Below the pieces are notes generated by a model. That model was given only the letters and a program-made list of their open reading frames with translations, was not told the DNA's origin and did not search any database. Below, in pieces: positions 28,459 to 37,904 of a DNA stretch of 64,000 nucleotides. The stretch covers positions 926,823-990,822 of the forward strand of contig NZ_LFMD02000003.1 in assembly GCF_015776785.2 (NCBI RefSeq), in the 5' to 3' direction. The stretch is from Kitasatospora sp. SUK 42. Its GTDB lineage: Bacteria > Actinomycetota > Actinomycetes > Streptomycetales > Streptomycetaceae. Positions within the stretch are counted from its first letter, which is position 1. Each line of letters opens with the position of its first letter. The position numbers and the translations under genes were made by a program.

Positions 28459-28614
28459 TCAGCGGTCCCGGTTGAAGCGGGTGGTCACGAAGAGCAGGAG
28501 CAGCAGGATGACCAGTGCGGCGCCACCCGTCAGGAGCGGGTTCAGGCTGTCGTGGTTGCCCCCCTCGCCCTCGGCGAGCAGGTTCAGAACGGGGAGTGCG
28601 GCAGCAGTGCTCAT
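28459..28614 (-). CDS. Small membrane protein, 51 residues
   Basis: Starts at ATG 28614 with AAGGTC upstream. An N-terminal segment ([22 protein letters not shown]) is followed by one strong membrane helix ([18 protein letters not shown]) and ends with NRDR. The outside-facing N-terminus and short basic C-terminus are typical of membrane microproteins. No family name known to me. It is upstream of nadD on the same strand. Confidence 0.7.
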   Translation of the reverse strand: MSTAAALPVLNLLAEGEGGNHDSLNPLLTGGAALVILLLLLFVTTRFNRDR

Positions 28615-28779
28615 GGTCGGCGGGACCTTCTCGGCTCGGTGAACGGACCTGGGGGTTGTTCCGGGCCGGTGAGGGCCCACCCGTCATCGTACGGGTGGTT
28701 ACACGGCAACCGCTCGGCGGCCCACCGCCGCTGACCGGGCGTGAGCCTCCACCGCGTGACGGCGCCTCCCGGACGGGTC

Positions 28780-28926
28780 CTAGTTGCCGCGGAAGGCGCG
28801 GGCCATGATCCAGACCAGCAGGCCGATCCCCACGAAGGACGCGATCACGATGATCCGCAGGAACAGGCCCGGGCCGGACTCGTTGGAGATGGGGGCGGCC
28901 AGGCTGACCAGCGTGTCGGTGGACAT
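28780..28926 (-). CDS. Small membrane protein, 48 residues
   Basis: Starts at ATG 28926 with GAGGAG upstream. It has the same plan as the neighbouring 51-residue protein: MSTDTLVSLAAPISNES, then one membrane helix (LFLRIIVIASFVGIGLLVWIMA) and a short basic end RAFRGN. Similar opening (MST) and size suggest related roles, though sequence identity is low. Divergent from the M48 protease gene. Confidence 0.7.
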   Translation of the reverse strand: MSTDTLVSLAAPISNESGPGLFLRIIVIASFVGIGLLVWIMARAFRGN

Positions 28927-29174
28927 CTGAGGGCTCCTCGAACTGCTCGGTACCGCGGCCGGGTCCGGTCTCGGTTCTCCAGGGCATTCAGGGTAAACCC
29001 GCCTCACACCGGCGCCACCCACCGGCCCCTGCGCCACGCTCCGCCCCGCGCGTAGGCTGGCCGCGGGGACGAGTACGCAACCGCGGACGTTGCACAGACA
29101 GTCGTTGCAGGCGAAGACCAGCGGGGGCCGGCCACTGCGGCCGGGGCCGCCGTCGACCAGGAGGTACTCAGACC
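28927..29174. other. Divergent promoter region between small membrane protein and protease genes
   Basis: 248 bases without a gene. Contains a -10-like TAGGCT near 29053 and two copies of CGTTGCA (around 29090 and 29103) that could bind a regulator. No promoter can be placed confidently. Confidence 0.4.
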
Positions 29175-30230
29175 ATGACCGACCCGACCGCGAAGACCCC
29201 CAGCCGACGGCGCCAGCGGTTCCCCGAGATCTCCACCCGGGCGTGGGAGCATCCCGCCGACCGCTCGGCCCTGGTCGCCCTGCGCAAGCTGTCCGGCTTC
29301 GACGACATCCTGAAGAAGCTCGCCGGGCTGGTCTCCGAGCGCGCCATCCGGCTGATGTTCCTGGCCACCGCCGTGAAGACCTCCGAGCGCCAGTTCCCCG
29401 AGCTGTACGACATGGTGCGCGACGCCGCCTACGCGCTCGACCTGGAGCAGGTCCCGGACCTGTACGTGACCCAGGACCCGGCGGTCAACGCCTTCACCAT
29501 CGGCATCGACACCCCGATCATCGTGGTCACCAGCGGCCTGGTCGAGCTGCTGGACGAGGAGGAGCTGCGCTCGGTCGTCGGCCACGAGGTCGGCCACGCG
29601 ATGTCCGGCCACGCCGTCTACCGGACGATGCTGATGATCCTCACCAACATCGCCACCCGGATCGCCTGGATACCGCTGGGCAACCTGGCGATCACGGCCC
29701 TCGTCACCGCGCTCAAGGAGTGGTTCCGCAAGGCCGAGCTGTCCAGCGACCGGGCCGGCCTGCTCGCCGGGCAGGACCTCCAAGCCTCCATGCGGGCCCT
29801 GATGAAGCTGGCCGGCGGGCACAACCTGGGCGAGATGAACGTCGACGCCTTCCTGGAGCAGGCCGAGGAGTACGAGAAGGCCGGCGACCTGCGCGACGGC
29901 GTGCTGAAGCTGCTCCAGCTGCTGCCGCAGACCCACCCCTTCGCGGTGGTCCGGGTCGCCCAGCTGAAGAAGTGGGCGGAGAGCGACGAGTACCGCTCGA
30001 TCCTGGCCGGCGCCTACCCGCGCCGCACGGACGACCGGGACGCCTCGGTCGGCGAGCAGTGGAAGGCGGCCGCGGAGCACTACTCGACCTCGGTCAAGGA
30101 GAGCAAGGACCCGCTGATGGGCCTGCTGCGGGACGTGGCCGGCGGCGCCGCGACCGTCGGCGGCAAGCTGCGCGACACCTTCACCGGCACCAACCGCGGC
30201 GGCTCCTCCTCGGAGCGGGACGACAGCTGA
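29175..30230 (+). CDS. M48 family zinc metallopeptidase
   Basis: A 351-residue protease of the HtpX/Ste24-like M48 group. The zinc motif HEVGH is at residues 137-141 and the third ligand region SSDRAGLLAG near 192. A hydrophobic stretch about residues 150-178 (LMILTNIATRIAWIPLGNLAITAL) probably makes a membrane pair. There is no N-terminal signal, so the N-terminal 60 residues are cytoplasmic. A membrane-protein quality-control role is likely by analogy with HtpX. AGGAGGT precedes ATG 29175. The C-terminal 60 residues are Asp/Ser/Gly-rich and family-specific. Confidence 0.93.
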   Translation: MTDPTAKTPSRRRQRFPEISTRAWEHPADRSALVALRKLSGFDDILKKLAGLVSERAIRLMFLATAVKTSERQFPELYDMVRDAAYALDLEQVPDLYVTQDPAVNAFTIGIDTPIIVVTSGLVELLDEEELRSVVGHEVGHAMSGHAVYRTMLMILTNIATRIAWIPLGNLAITALVTALKEWFRKAELSSDRAGLLAGQDLQASMRALMKLAGGHNLGEMNVDAFLEQAEEYEKAGDLRDGVLKLLQLLPQTHPFAVVRVAQLKKWAESDEYRSILAGAYPRRTDDRDASVGEQWKAAAEHYSTSVKESKDPLMGLLRDVAGGAATVGGKLRDTFTGTNRGGSSSERDDS

Positions 30231-30288
30231 GCGCGACGGCGGCCGGGCACCACGACGGCTGAGCGCGACGGCCGGCCCCGCACGGACG

Positions 30289-30320
30289 ACGGCCGGCGCC
30301 CCTCCCGGGGCGCCGGCCGT
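30289..30320. terminator. Bidirectional terminator between convergent genes
   Basis: Perfect 14-bp stem ACGGCCGGCGCCCC / GGGGCGCCGGCCGT with a TCCC loop. A direct repeat of CTGAGCGCGACGG sits just before it (30229 and 30260). Confidence 0.8.
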
Positions 30321-30349
30321 CCGCGTATCCGTCCACGCAATCCGTTCCG

Positions 30350-31414
30350 TCAGCTCCCCGCCAGCACCCCGCACACCTGCCAGGCCGGCCGCGCGTGGTT
30401 GCCCGGGTCGATCGCGGTCGGCGGCGCCACCGCGGCGCCCTGGGCGGCGGCCAGCACCGGCTGCAGGTAGCCCGCCATCGAGCTGGTGCAGGGCTCCGGC
30501 CCGGCCTGCACCACCGAGTCCACCAGCCGCAGCTGCGCCGAGGCGAGGTCCACCCGGTCGAACTGGAAGGTCAGCTCGCGCCGCACGGTCTCCAGGGTGA
30601 CCGGCGAGCCGGCCGGGGCGCCGGCCGGCTTCAACGCGTAGACGAAGGTGTGGTCGGTGGTGATCTGCAGCGTGCCGCTGTCCGCCTCGTCGACCCGCAT
30701 CGCGCCGACCACCTTCACGGTGTCCGTCGCCAGCGCGACCTGCGCCGGGTCGAAGCGGACCACCCAGCCGGTCAGCGCGTGGTGCCGGTCGTCGACCGGC
30801 TGGGCGGCGCTCGCGTCGAACTGGGCCTGCTCACCGGGCGTGACGAAGGCCCGCACCTCCGCGGTGACGCCCCGGACCAGTGCCGCCGGGGACAGCGAGG
30901 AGGCGGTCAGGTAGCGCTGCGTGGTGTCCAGCGCCTTGGTCACCTCGGCCCGGGTGAAGTGCTCGGTGGCGGCCCCGTCCGGGGTGTTCAGCCCGGCCGA
31001 ACCGTCCCCGTACCCGAGCGGCAGCGCGGCGAACGGATCCGCCGGGTCGGCGACCGGGTGGACGGCCGAGGCCGGGCTCAACGCGACCAGGCTCACGGTC
31101 AGTTGACTCCCCTCGGGCCGCGCCGAGACGCCTCCCCTCGGCGAGGTGACCCCGAAGTACACCGCGGCCCCGAAGGCCAGCAGGATGAGCAGCAGCAGGG
31201 CCGCCGCCTGGCGCGGGATGGTGCCCAGCAGCCCGAGCCCCATCCGCGGCCTGGTGGCCCTGCCGAACGGGCCCGCGAGCCGCTCCCGGGCGGACAGCTC
31301 CTGGATCCGGGCAGCCCGCACGAACGACTCGTCGAACACGACGGACCGGAACTCGTCCTCATTGCCGGAACCGCCCTCGGGCGTACCCTCAGGAGGCTCG
31401 CGCGGGTCACCCAT
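30350..31414 (-). CDS. Membrane-anchored protein sharing an N-terminal DEF-VVFDE motif
   Basis: A 354-residue single-pass protein from ATG 31414. The cytoplasmic part has the segment DEFRSVVFDESFVRAARIQ at residues 20-38, also seen in the next upstream gene's product. One membrane helix follows (AAALLLLILLAFGAAVYFG, about 70-88). The large C-terminal region (about 260 residues) should be outside. It contains a globular domain with repeated beta-like segments (FTRAEVTKALDTTQRYLTASSL, VVRFDPAQVALATDTVKVVGAM) and two Cys near the end (EPCTSS, QVCGVL) that may form a disulfide. No family recognised. It is the last gene of the proB-to-here minus-strand run. Confidence 0.75.
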   Translation of the reverse strand: MGDPREPPEGTPEGGSGNEDEFRSVVFDESFVRAARIQELSARERLAGPFGRATRPRMGLGLLGTIPRQAAALLLLILLAFGAAVYFGVTSPRGGVSARPEGSQLTVSLVALSPASAVHPVADPADPFAALPLGYGDGSAGLNTPDGAATEHFTRAEVTKALDTTQRYLTASSLSPAALVRGVTAEVRAFVTPGEQAQFDASAAQPVDDRHHALTGWVVRFDPAQVALATDTVKVVGAMRVDEADSGTLQITTDHTFVYALKPAGAPAGSPVTLETVRRELTFQFDRVDLASAQLRLVDSVVQAGPEPCTSSMAGYLQPVLAAAQGAAVAPPTAIDPGNHARPAWQVCGVLAGS

Positions 31415-31538
31415 GAGACCAGGGTAGGCGCCCGCCCGCCCCGCCACGAGGGCCCCGGCGCAGATTGCCGGGAGCACTCCGTGACCGCCCGCCCCGGGCG
31501 TACGCCCCGGCGTCCGGCAGGGATCCGGGAGACAGGCC

Positions 31539-32120
31539 CTACCCCGCGGGCGCGGTGACCACCGGCGACGGCTCGGCCGGCGCGGGCCTCGATTCCGTGC
31601 CCGGGCTGCTGCTGCCGGACTCCGGGCGCCGGGGCGCGCCCGAGGGGCCGCCCACGCCCTGGTAGATCGCCGCGACCGCGACCGCCACCAGGCTCACTCC
31701 CATGATCACGGCGAGCACCCAGGCCACCGGCCGGTGCCAGCGCTGCTGGGCGACGTACCGCCCCCGGGCGCGCACCGGACCGTAGCGCCGCCCGAGGCGC
31801 CGGCCCTGGCGGCCGGCCGCCCGGCCCGGGCCCGACCAGGGGTCGGGGTAGAGGTGGTCCTCGTCGAGTCCGCTCGGGTACGGGCGCAGCTCCAGCGGCA
31901 GCCCGTCACCGGCCTGGACGTCATAGCCCCACCCCGGCCCCGCGGTGTCCGGCTCGAACCGTGCCTCGGCGGCGGCGAGCTGCCGCTCCTTGGCCGTCGG
32001 CTCGTGCACGGCCGCGGACCGGACGAAGGCCTCATCGAAGACCACGGTGGCGAACTCGTCGTCCGCACCACCGTGGTCGGCGCCGTCGGGGTACGGCAAG
32101 CCCCCCACATCCTCAGCCAC
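31539..32120 (-). CDS. Small membrane protein sharing an N-terminal DEF-VVFDE motif
   Basis: A 193-residue protein. Residues 20-42 carry DDEFATVVFDEAFVRSAAVHE, closely matching the downstream gene's product. A basic Arg-rich stretch precedes one membrane helix (VAWVLAVIMGVSLVAVAVAAIY, about residues 133-154), and a Pro/Ser-rich tail of about 40 residues is outside. No enzymatic motif. It lies 90 bases downstream of proA behind a perfect palindrome and is 124 bases upstream of the paralogue-like gene. Confidence 0.75.
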   Translation of the reverse strand: MAEDVGGLPYPDGADHGGADDEFATVVFDEAFVRSAAVHEPTAKERQLAAAEARFEPDTAGPGWGYDVQAGDGLPLELRPYPSGLDEDHLYPDPWSGPGRAAGRQGRRLGRRYGPVRARGRYVAQQRWHRPVAWVLAVIMGVSLVAVAVAAIYQGVGGPSGAPRRPESGSSSPGTESRPAPAEPSPVVTAPAG

Positions 32121-32169
32121 GGATTCAGCGTATTACCGGGCGGGCGATTTGTCTGTGGCTCCCGGCAGT

Positions 32170-32195
32170 TGGTCCGTCACACGTGTGACGGACCA
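32170..32195 (-). promoter_or_regulatory. 26-bp perfect palindrome between proA and the next gene
   Basis: TGGTCCGTCACAC followed directly by its complement GTGTGACGGACCA. It begins 15 bases past the proA stop and ends 50 bases before the next gene's start. It could terminate the proA transcript as a hairpin or serve as a dimer-binding operator for the gene after it. Confidence 0.6.
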
Positions 32196-32210
32196 CCCCA
32201 CGCGCTCCGC

Positions 32211-33533
32211 TCAGCGGGCCCCCGCGTCCCCGCCGACGGTCTGCGCCGCCTCGCCGCGGACGTGCCCGTCACCGGTGACGATGTACTTGGTGCTGGTCAG
32301 CTCCGGCAGACCCATCGGGCCGCGGGCGTGCAGCTTCTGCGTGGAGATGCCGATCTCCGCGCCGAAGCCGAACTCACCGCCGTCGGTGAACCGGGTGGAG
32401 GCGTTGACGGCCACCGTGGTCGAGTCGACCAGTCGGGTGAAGCGGCGGGCCGCGGCCTGCGAGGTGGTGACGATCGCCTCGGTGTGGCCCGAGGACCAGC
32501 GGCGGATGTGCTCGACGGCGGCGTCCAGCGAGGGCACCACGGCCGCGGCCAGGTCCAGCGAGAGGTACTCGGCGCCCCAGTCCTCGTCAGTGGCCGGCAC
32601 CACGGTCGCCGCACCGCCCTCGGCGGCCTTGAGCACCGCCTCGTCGCCGTGCACCGTCACCCCGGCCTCGGCCAGGGCGGCCAGCGCGAGCGGCAGGAAG
32701 GCCTCCGCGACGTCCTGGTGGACCAGCAGCGTCTCGGCCGCGTTGCAGACGCTGACCCGCTGCGCCTTGGAGTTCAGCAGGATGCCGACGGCCATCGCCA
32801 GGTCGGTCTGCGCGTCCACGTACACGTGGCAGTTGCCGGTGCCGGTCTCGATCACCGGCACGGTCGAACCCTCGACGACCGTACGGATCAGCGAGGCCCC
32901 GCCGCGCGGGATCAGCACGTCGACGAAGCCCCGGGCGCGCATCAGCTCCTGGACGGAGTCCCGGCTCTCCCCCGGCACCAGCTGGATCGCGTCGGCGGGC
33001 AGCCCGGCCGCGGCGACGGCGTCGCGCAGCACGGCGACCAGCGCGGTGTTGGAGCGGTAGGCGGAGGCGGAGCCGCGCAGCAGCACCGCGTTGCCGGACT
33101 TGAGGCAGAGCGCGGCGGCGTCCACCGTGACGTTCGGCCGGGCCTCGTAGATGATGCCGACCACGCCGAGCGGCACCCGCACCTGGCGCACGTCCAGGCC
33201 GTTCGGCAGGGTGTAGCCGCGCACCACCTCGCCGACCGGGTCGGGCAGGCCCGCCACGTCGCGCACGTCGGAGGCGATCGCGGCGATCCGCTCCTCGGTC
33301 AGGGTCAACCGGTCGATCACCGACTCGGCCGTCCCCGCCTCGCGGGCCCGGGCCACGTCCTCGGCGTTGGCCGCGACGACCTCGGCGGCGCGGGCGACCA
33401 GCGCGTCCGCGACCGCCAGCAGCGCGGCGTCCTTGGCCTTGCGCGGCAGCGGGGCCAGCGCGGCGGCGGCCTCCCTCGCTCGGCGCGCTACGGCGATGAC
33501 GGGGCTGTCGGCGGTGGCGAGATCGCTGGTCAT
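32211..33533 (-). CDS. proA: Glutamate-5-semialdehyde dehydrogenase (gamma-glutamyl phosphate reductase)
   Basis: A 440-residue ALDH-fold enzyme reducing gamma-glutamyl phosphate to the semialdehyde in proline synthesis. The family's [28 protein letters not shown] segment, [11 protein letters not shown] and the catalytic Cys region [14 protein letters not shown] are all present. ATG 33533. It follows proB with one unrelated gene in between, so the pathway pair is split. Confidence 0.97.
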   Translation of the reverse strand: MTSDLATADSPVIAVARRAREAAAALAPLPRKAKDAALLAVADALVARAAEVVAANAEDVARAREAGTAESVIDRLTLTEERIAAIASDVRDVAGLPDPVGEVVRGYTLPNGLDVRQVRVPLGVVGIIYEARPNVTVDAAALCLKSGNAVLLRGSASAYRSNTALVAVLRDAVAAAGLPADAIQLVPGESRDSVQELMRARGFVDVLIPRGGASLIRTVVEGSTVPVIETGTGNCHVYVDAQTDLAMAVGILLNSKAQRVSVCNAAETLLVHQDVAEAFLPLALAALAEAGVTVHGDEAVLKAAEGGAATVVPATDEDWGAEYLSLDLAAAVVPSLDAAVEHIRRWSSGHTEAIVTTSQAAARRFTRLVDSTTVAVNASTRFTDGGEFGFGAEIGISTQKLHARGPMGLPELTSTKYIVTGDGHVRGEAAQTVGGDAGAR

Positions 33534-33614
33534 GCCGCCAAGGGTAGCGACTGCGACCTCGCCACCGGGCCGCCATTTCGCCCGGTGAGACGGGCCGGCG
33601 CGGGCGCGCGCCGC

Positions 33615-34136
33615 TCAGTACGGGTGCACGCCGCCCAGGTGCGGCGGCGGATCGCCGAAGCCCTCCGCCACCCGCTTGTGGTACGTCGCCCGGTCGACCA
33701 CCTCCAGGCCGACGATCTCCCACGGCGGCAGGTTGGCGGTCACCTTGTGCTCGCCCCACAGCCGCAGCGCGATCGCCGCAGCGTCGTGCAGGTCCCGGGC
33801 CTGCTCCCAGTAGCGGATCTCGGCGTGGTCGGCCGCGTAGCGGGCGGTGAGGAAGAACGAGTGGTCGTGCGCCAGCTGCTCCAGCGAGGCGCGCAGCGAG
33901 GACAGCGGGGTGACCTGCCCGGCCACGCTCAGCACCACGTGCCACAGCCGCGCCTGCTCCGGCACGCTGGGCGGCTCCGCCGCGTCCGCGCGCTGCGGCC
34001 GCAGCCTGCGCACCGCGCCGGGCCTCTGCGGCGGACCGGCCGGCTCGGCGGGGCCGTCCCCGCGTCCGCCGTCGATGCTGGTCAGCCGCCGGCCCGCCGT
34101 CCCTCCGGTCAGCGCTGCCTCGCGCCTGCGTTCCAC
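33615..34136 (-). CDS. Conserved hypothetical protein between proB and proA
   Basis: A 173-residue protein starting at GTG 34136 with AGGAGG at good spacing. The first 60 residues are Arg/Gly/Pro-rich. The core is a compact domain with LWHVVLSVAGQVTPLSSLRASLEQLAHDHSFF and a later ALRLWGEHKVTANLPPWEIVGLEVVD, ending GGVHPY. It gives the impression of a small alpha/beta fold, possibly ligand-binding. No name known to me. Its position between the two proline genes is worth noting, but nothing links it to proline. Confidence 0.7.
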   Translation of the reverse strand: MERRREAALTGGTAGRRLTSIDGGRGDGPAEPAGPPQRPGAVRRLRPQRADAAEPPSVPEQARLWHVVLSVAGQVTPLSSLRASLEQLAHDHSFFLTARYAADHAEIRYWEQARDLHDAAAIALRLWGEHKVTANLPPWEIVGLEVVDRATYHKRVAEGFGDPPPHLGGVHPY

Positions 34137-34300
34137 CGGCGGCCTCCTGTTCGGCGATGTCGTGTCGTCCCCACCGGCCCCGTCGGCCTCGGCCGACCGG
34201 TACGGCTGCGCCCCTCCTCGCCCGCGGCCGGACCGCTCCCTGTTCGGAGCGGCCCGCCGGCCGCACTCCGCCGAACGGCCGGTGCCGACCGATCGGCCGG

Positions 34301-35437
34301 TCAGCCGCGCAGAACGACCAGGTCGTCGCGGTGGACGACCTCACGCTCGTACGCGGCACCGAGCTCCTGGGCCAGGTCTCGGGTGGACCGGCCGAGCAGG
34401 CGGGGCAACTCCCTCGCATCAAAGTTGACCAGTCCGCGGGCCACGATGTGGCCGTTTTCGGCAAGAAGGTCCACCGGATCACCCGCGGCGAACTCCCCGT
34501 CGACCCTGACGACCCCGGCCGGCAGCAGCGAGGCCCCGCCGGAGACCACCGCCTCGACCGCACCCGCGTCCAGGTGCAGGGCGCCGCGCGGGCTGCTCGC
34601 GTGGGCCAGCCAGAGCAGCCGGTCGGAGGTGCGGGCTCCGGTTCGCAGGAAGAGCGTGCCGGTGTTGCGCCCGGCCAGCGCGTCGGCGGCCTGGCTGGCC
34701 GCGGTGAGCACCACCGGGATGCCCGCGCCGGTGGCGATCCGGGCCGCCTCGACCTTGGTGACCATGCCGCCGGTGCCGACCCCGGCCTTGCCCGCGCTGC
34801 CGATCTCGATGCCGTCGAGGTCGTGCGAGCCGCGCACCTCGGCGATCCGGCTGGCGCCCGGCTTGGACGGGTCGCCGTCGTACAGGCCGTCCACGTCGGA
34901 GAGCAGCACCAGCAGGTCGGCCCGGACGAGGTGGGCGACGAGGGCGGCCAGCCGGTCGTTGTCCCCGAACTTGATTTCGGCGGTGGCGACGGTGTCGTTC
35001 TCGTTGACGATCGGCATCGCGCCCATCGCCAGCAGCTGGTCCAGGGTGCGGTAGGCGTTGCGGTAGTGGGTGCGCCGGCTGGCGTCCTCGGCGGTGAGCA
35101 GCACCTGGCCGACCCGGACGCCGTACCGGGCGAAGGACGCGGTGTACCGGGCGACCAGCAGCCCCTGGCCGACGCTGGCGGCGGCCTGCTGGCGGGCCAG
35201 GTCCTTGGGGCGCCGGTCCAGGCCGAGCGGGGCGAGCCCGGCGGCGATGGCGCCGGAGGAGACCAGGACGACCTCGGGCGCGTCCGGGCGGCGGCGCACC
35301 TTGGCGAGCGCGTCGACCAGGGCGTCGACCCGGTCGGCGTCCAGGCCGCCGGCCGCCGTGGTGAGTGAGGAGGAGCCGACCTTGACCACGATCCGCCGTG
35401 CGGTCAGCACCTCCTCCCGAAGAGAGTCCTCGCTCAT
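34301..35437 (-). CDS. proB: Glutamate 5-kinase with C-terminal PUA domain
   Basis: A 378-residue kinase making gamma-glutamyl phosphate, the first step of proline synthesis. The amino acid kinase domain has VVKVGSSSLTT near residue 17, VLLSDVDGLYDGDP near 175 and GTGGMVTKVEAA near 220. The C-terminal PUA domain runs from about residue 285. ATG 35437. Proline feedback inhibition of this enzyme is general; no regulatory site is evident upstream. Confidence 0.97.
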   Translation of the reverse strand: MSEDSLREEVLTARRIVVKVGSSSLTTAAGGLDADRVDALVDALAKVRRRPDAPEVVLVSSGAIAAGLAPLGLDRRPKDLARQQAAASVGQGLLVARYTASFARYGVRVGQVLLTAEDASRRTHYRNAYRTLDQLLAMGAMPIVNENDTVATAEIKFGDNDRLAALVAHLVRADLLVLLSDVDGLYDGDPSKPGASRIAEVRGSHDLDGIEIGSAGKAGVGTGGMVTKVEAARIATGAGIPVVLTAASQAADALAGRNTGTLFLRTGARTSDRLLWLAHASSPRGALHLDAGAVEAVVSGGASLLPAGVVRVDGEFAAGDPVDLLAENGHIVARGLVNFDARELPRLLGRSTRDLAQELGAAYEREVVHRDDLVVLRG

Positions 35438-35657
35438 CTCGCTGTTCGCCCTTCCGGTGTGGTGCGGGTACGACGGGGCCGGGCCCGGCCGTCACCCCCG
35501 AAATCTACGCGATCCGCGCGGCTCTCCCCCGGGGTGTTTCACCGGCTGGACCCGCCCCGGCGGCGGCCCCGCCGCAGGTCCGAACGCCGATCCGGACGGC
35601 TGGTACGGCCCCTGACGGAGAGCCGGGGCGAAGCGACGCCCCGTCACCCCGGGCAGG

Positions 35658-35700
35658 CCGACGGCCCCGCCGCCCGGGAAGCGGGTGGCGGGGCCGTCGG
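35658..35700 (-). terminator. Terminator of obg
   Basis: Perfect outer arms CCGACGGCCCCGCC / GGCGGGGCCGTCGG with inner CCCG/CGGG around GGAAG, 13 bases beyond the obg stop. Confidence 0.85.
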
Positions 35701-35712
35701 CGGGCTACCGGC

Positions 35713-37194
35713 TCACTGGTCCTCGTCGTCGTCGCCCTCGATGGCGGCCTGGCGGCCGCTGGAGAGCGCCTCGAAGGCGAGGAACTCGGCCTCGGCCGCG
35801 TCCCGGCCCTTCTGCTTCTCGCGACGGCGGTCGACCGCCGGGCGCGGGTTCTCGAAGCGGTGGTCCTCACCGCGGCGGCCGAGCATCTCGGCGCCGGCGG
35901 CCATGGTCGGCTCCCAGTCGAAGACGACGGCGTTCTCCTCGGGGCCGATGACGACGGTGTCGCCCTCGTGCGCCCCGATCTTCCACAGCTGGTCCTCGAC
36001 ACCGAGGCGGGCCAGCCGGTCGGCGAGGTAGCCGACGGCCTCGTCGTTGTTGAAGTCGGTCTGGCGGACCCAGCGCTCCGGCTTGACGCCGCGGATGTGG
36101 TACGCGCCGTCCTCCTCGGTGATGGTGAAGCCGGCGTCGTCCACGGCCTTGGGCCGCAGCACGATCCGGGTGGACTCCTCGACCGGCTTGGCGGCGCGCG
36201 CCTCGGCGACGATCCCCGCCATCGCGAAGCTCAGCTCGCGCAGGCCCTTGCGGGAGGCGGCGGAGACCTCGAACACCCGGTAGCCGCGCTCCTCCAGCGA
36301 GGCCCGGGTGAGGTCGGCGATGTCCTGGCCGTCCGGCACGTCCACCTTGTTGAGCGCGACCAGGCGCGGCCGGTCGTCCAGGCCGCCGTACTCGGCGAGC
36401 TCGGCCTCGATGGTCTCCAGGTCGGTCAGCGGGTCGCGGCCGGGCTCCAGGGTGGCGCAGTCCAGCACGTGTACCAGCACCGAGCAGCGCTCGACGTGCC
36501 GCAGGAACTCCAGGCCCAGGCCCCGGCCCTGGCTGGCGCCCGGAATCAGGCCCGGCACGTCGGCGATGGTGTAGACGGTCTCGCCCGCGGTGACCACGCC
36601 GAGGTTGGGGATCAGGGTGGTGAACGGGTAGTCCGCGATCTTCGGCTTGGCGGCGGAGAGCACCGAGATCAGCGAGGACTTGCCGGCGCTCGGGTAGCCG
36701 ACCAGGGCCACGTCGGCGACGGACTTGAGCTCCATCACGATGTCGCGGGCCTCGCCGGGCTCGCCGAGCAGCGCGAAGCCCGGGGCCTTGCGGCGGGCCG
36801 AGGCGAGCGCGGCGTTGCCGAGGCCGCCGCGGCCGCCCTGGGCGGCGATGAAGGTCGTGCCGTGACCGACCAGGTCGGCCAGCACGTTGCCCTGGCGGTC
36901 CAGCACCACGGTGCCGTCCGGCACCAGCAGGATGAGGTCCTCGCCGTCCGCGCCGGTGCGGTTGCCGCCCGCGCCGGGCTTGCCGTTGGTGGCCTTGCGC
37001 TTGGGCGAGTGGTGGTACTCAAGCAGGGTGGTGACCTGCGAGTCCACGGTGAGGACGACGCTGCCGCCCTCGCCGCCGTTGCCGCCGTCCGGCCCGCCGA
37101 GCGGCTTGAACTTCTCCCGGTGCACGGAGGCGCAGCCGTGGCCTCCGTTACCCGCGGCGACGTGAAGTTCGACGCGGTCCACGAAGGTGGTCAT
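35713..37194 (-). CDS. obg: Obg/CgtA GTPase, ribosome assembly and stress
   Basis: A 493-residue Obg. The N-terminal glycine-rich domain ([29 protein letters not shown]) spans about residues 3-160. The GTPase domain has P-loop [10 protein letters not shown] near 167, NKVD near 285 and the SAAS-type base motif near 310. An OCT-type C-terminal domain ([25 protein letters not shown]) follows. It checks 50S maturation and links GTP level to growth and sporulation; in S. coelicolor Obg affects aerial mycelium formation. GGAGG is 8 bases before ATG 37194. Confidence 0.97.
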   Translation of the reverse strand: MTTFVDRVELHVAAGNGGHGCASVHREKFKPLGGPDGGNGGEGGSVVLTVDSQVTTLLEYHHSPKRKATNGKPGAGGNRTGADGEDLILLVPDGTVVLDRQGNVLADLVGHGTTFIAAQGGRGGLGNAALASARRKAPGFALLGEPGEARDIVMELKSVADVALVGYPSAGKSSLISVLSAAKPKIADYPFTTLIPNLGVVTAGETVYTIADVPGLIPGASQGRGLGLEFLRHVERCSVLVHVLDCATLEPGRDPLTDLETIEAELAEYGGLDDRPRLVALNKVDVPDGQDIADLTRASLEERGYRVFEVSAASRKGLRELSFAMAGIVAEARAAKPVEESTRIVLRPKAVDDAGFTITEEDGAYHIRGVKPERWVRQTDFNNDEAVGYLADRLARLGVEDQLWKIGAHEGDTVVIGPEENAVVFDWEPTMAAGAEMLGRRGEDHRFENPRPAVDRRREKQKGRDAAEAEFLAFEALSSGRQAAIEGDDDEDQ

Positions 37195-37243
37195 GGGGTG
37201 TGCCTCCAGTGCGCGAAGTCTGCTTGCTGTCTGCGTAAAGCGC

Positions 37244-37277
37244 GAAGGGTGGACCGGATAATTCCGGCCCACCCTTC
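37244..37277 (-). terminator. Terminator of the rplU-rpmA transcript
   Basis: GAAGGGTGG-A-CCGG and CCGG-C-CCACCCTTC arms with ATAATT loop, 38 bases after the rpmA stop. Confidence 0.75.
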
Positions 37278-37314
37278 ACTGTGAGTCTTCTCAGACCCGG
37301 GAGTCCGCGGGGAC

Positions 37315-37572
37315 TCAGGCCTCGACGGCCACGATGTTGACGACCTTGCGGCCGCGACGGTTGCCGAACTGCACCGCACCGGCGGTCAGCGCGAACAGGG
37401 TGTCGTCGCCACCACGGCCGACACCGGCACCCGGGTGGAAGTGGGTGCCACGCTGGCGGACGAGGATCTCGCCGGCCGAGACGACCTGGCCGCCGAAGCG
37501 CTTCACGCCGAGGCGCTGGGCGTTCGAGTCACGGCCGTTACGGGTAGAGCTTGCGCCCTTCTTGTGTGCCAT
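37315..37572 (-). CDS. rpmA: 50S ribosomal protein L27
   Basis: An 85-residue L27 with the conserved opening [22 protein letters not shown] and the motif [20 protein letters not shown]. Its N-terminus reaches the peptidyl-transferase centre. Start ATG 37572, 14 bases after rplU; the two form one operon. Confidence 0.99.
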   Translation of the reverse strand: MAHKKGASSTRNGRDSNAQRLGVKRFGGQVVSAGEILVRQRGTHFHPGAGVGRGGDDTLFALTAGAVQFGNRRGRKVVNIVAVEA

Positions 37573-37586
37573 ATCTCGCTAACCCC

Positions 37587-37904
37587 TTACTTGCTGACCG
37601 AGTCGATGCTGGTGATGCGCACCGCGGTGTGCTGCTGGCGGTGGCCCTGACGGCGGCGGTAGCCGGTCTTGTTCTTGTAACGCAGGATGACGATCTTGTC
37701 ACCCTTGGTCTGGTCGACCACCTCGGCGTGAGCCTTCACGCCGGCCAGGACCCACGGGTCCGAGGTGACGGCCTCGCCGTCGACGACCAGGATGGTCGAG
37801 AGCTCGACCGAGTCACCCGGCTTGGCCTCGATACGGTCGATCTCCAGCACGTCGCCCACGGCGACCTTGTGCTGGCGGCCGCCTGCGCGAACGATCGCGT
37901 ACAT
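37587..37904 (-). CDS. rplU: 50S ribosomal protein L21
   Basis: A 105-residue L21 starting [18 protein letters not shown] and ending with [24 protein letters not shown]. Binds 23S rRNA. Its mRNA leader is about 140 bases if transcription starts at the promoter found at 38055; autoregulatory L21 leaders are known in other phyla but I cannot identify one here. Confidence 0.98.
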   Translation of the reverse strand: MYAIVRAGGRQHKVAVGDVLEIDRIEAKPGDSVELSTILVVDGEAVTSDPWVLAGVKAHAEVVDQTKGDKIVILRYKNKTGYRRRQGHRQQHTAVRITSIDSVSK

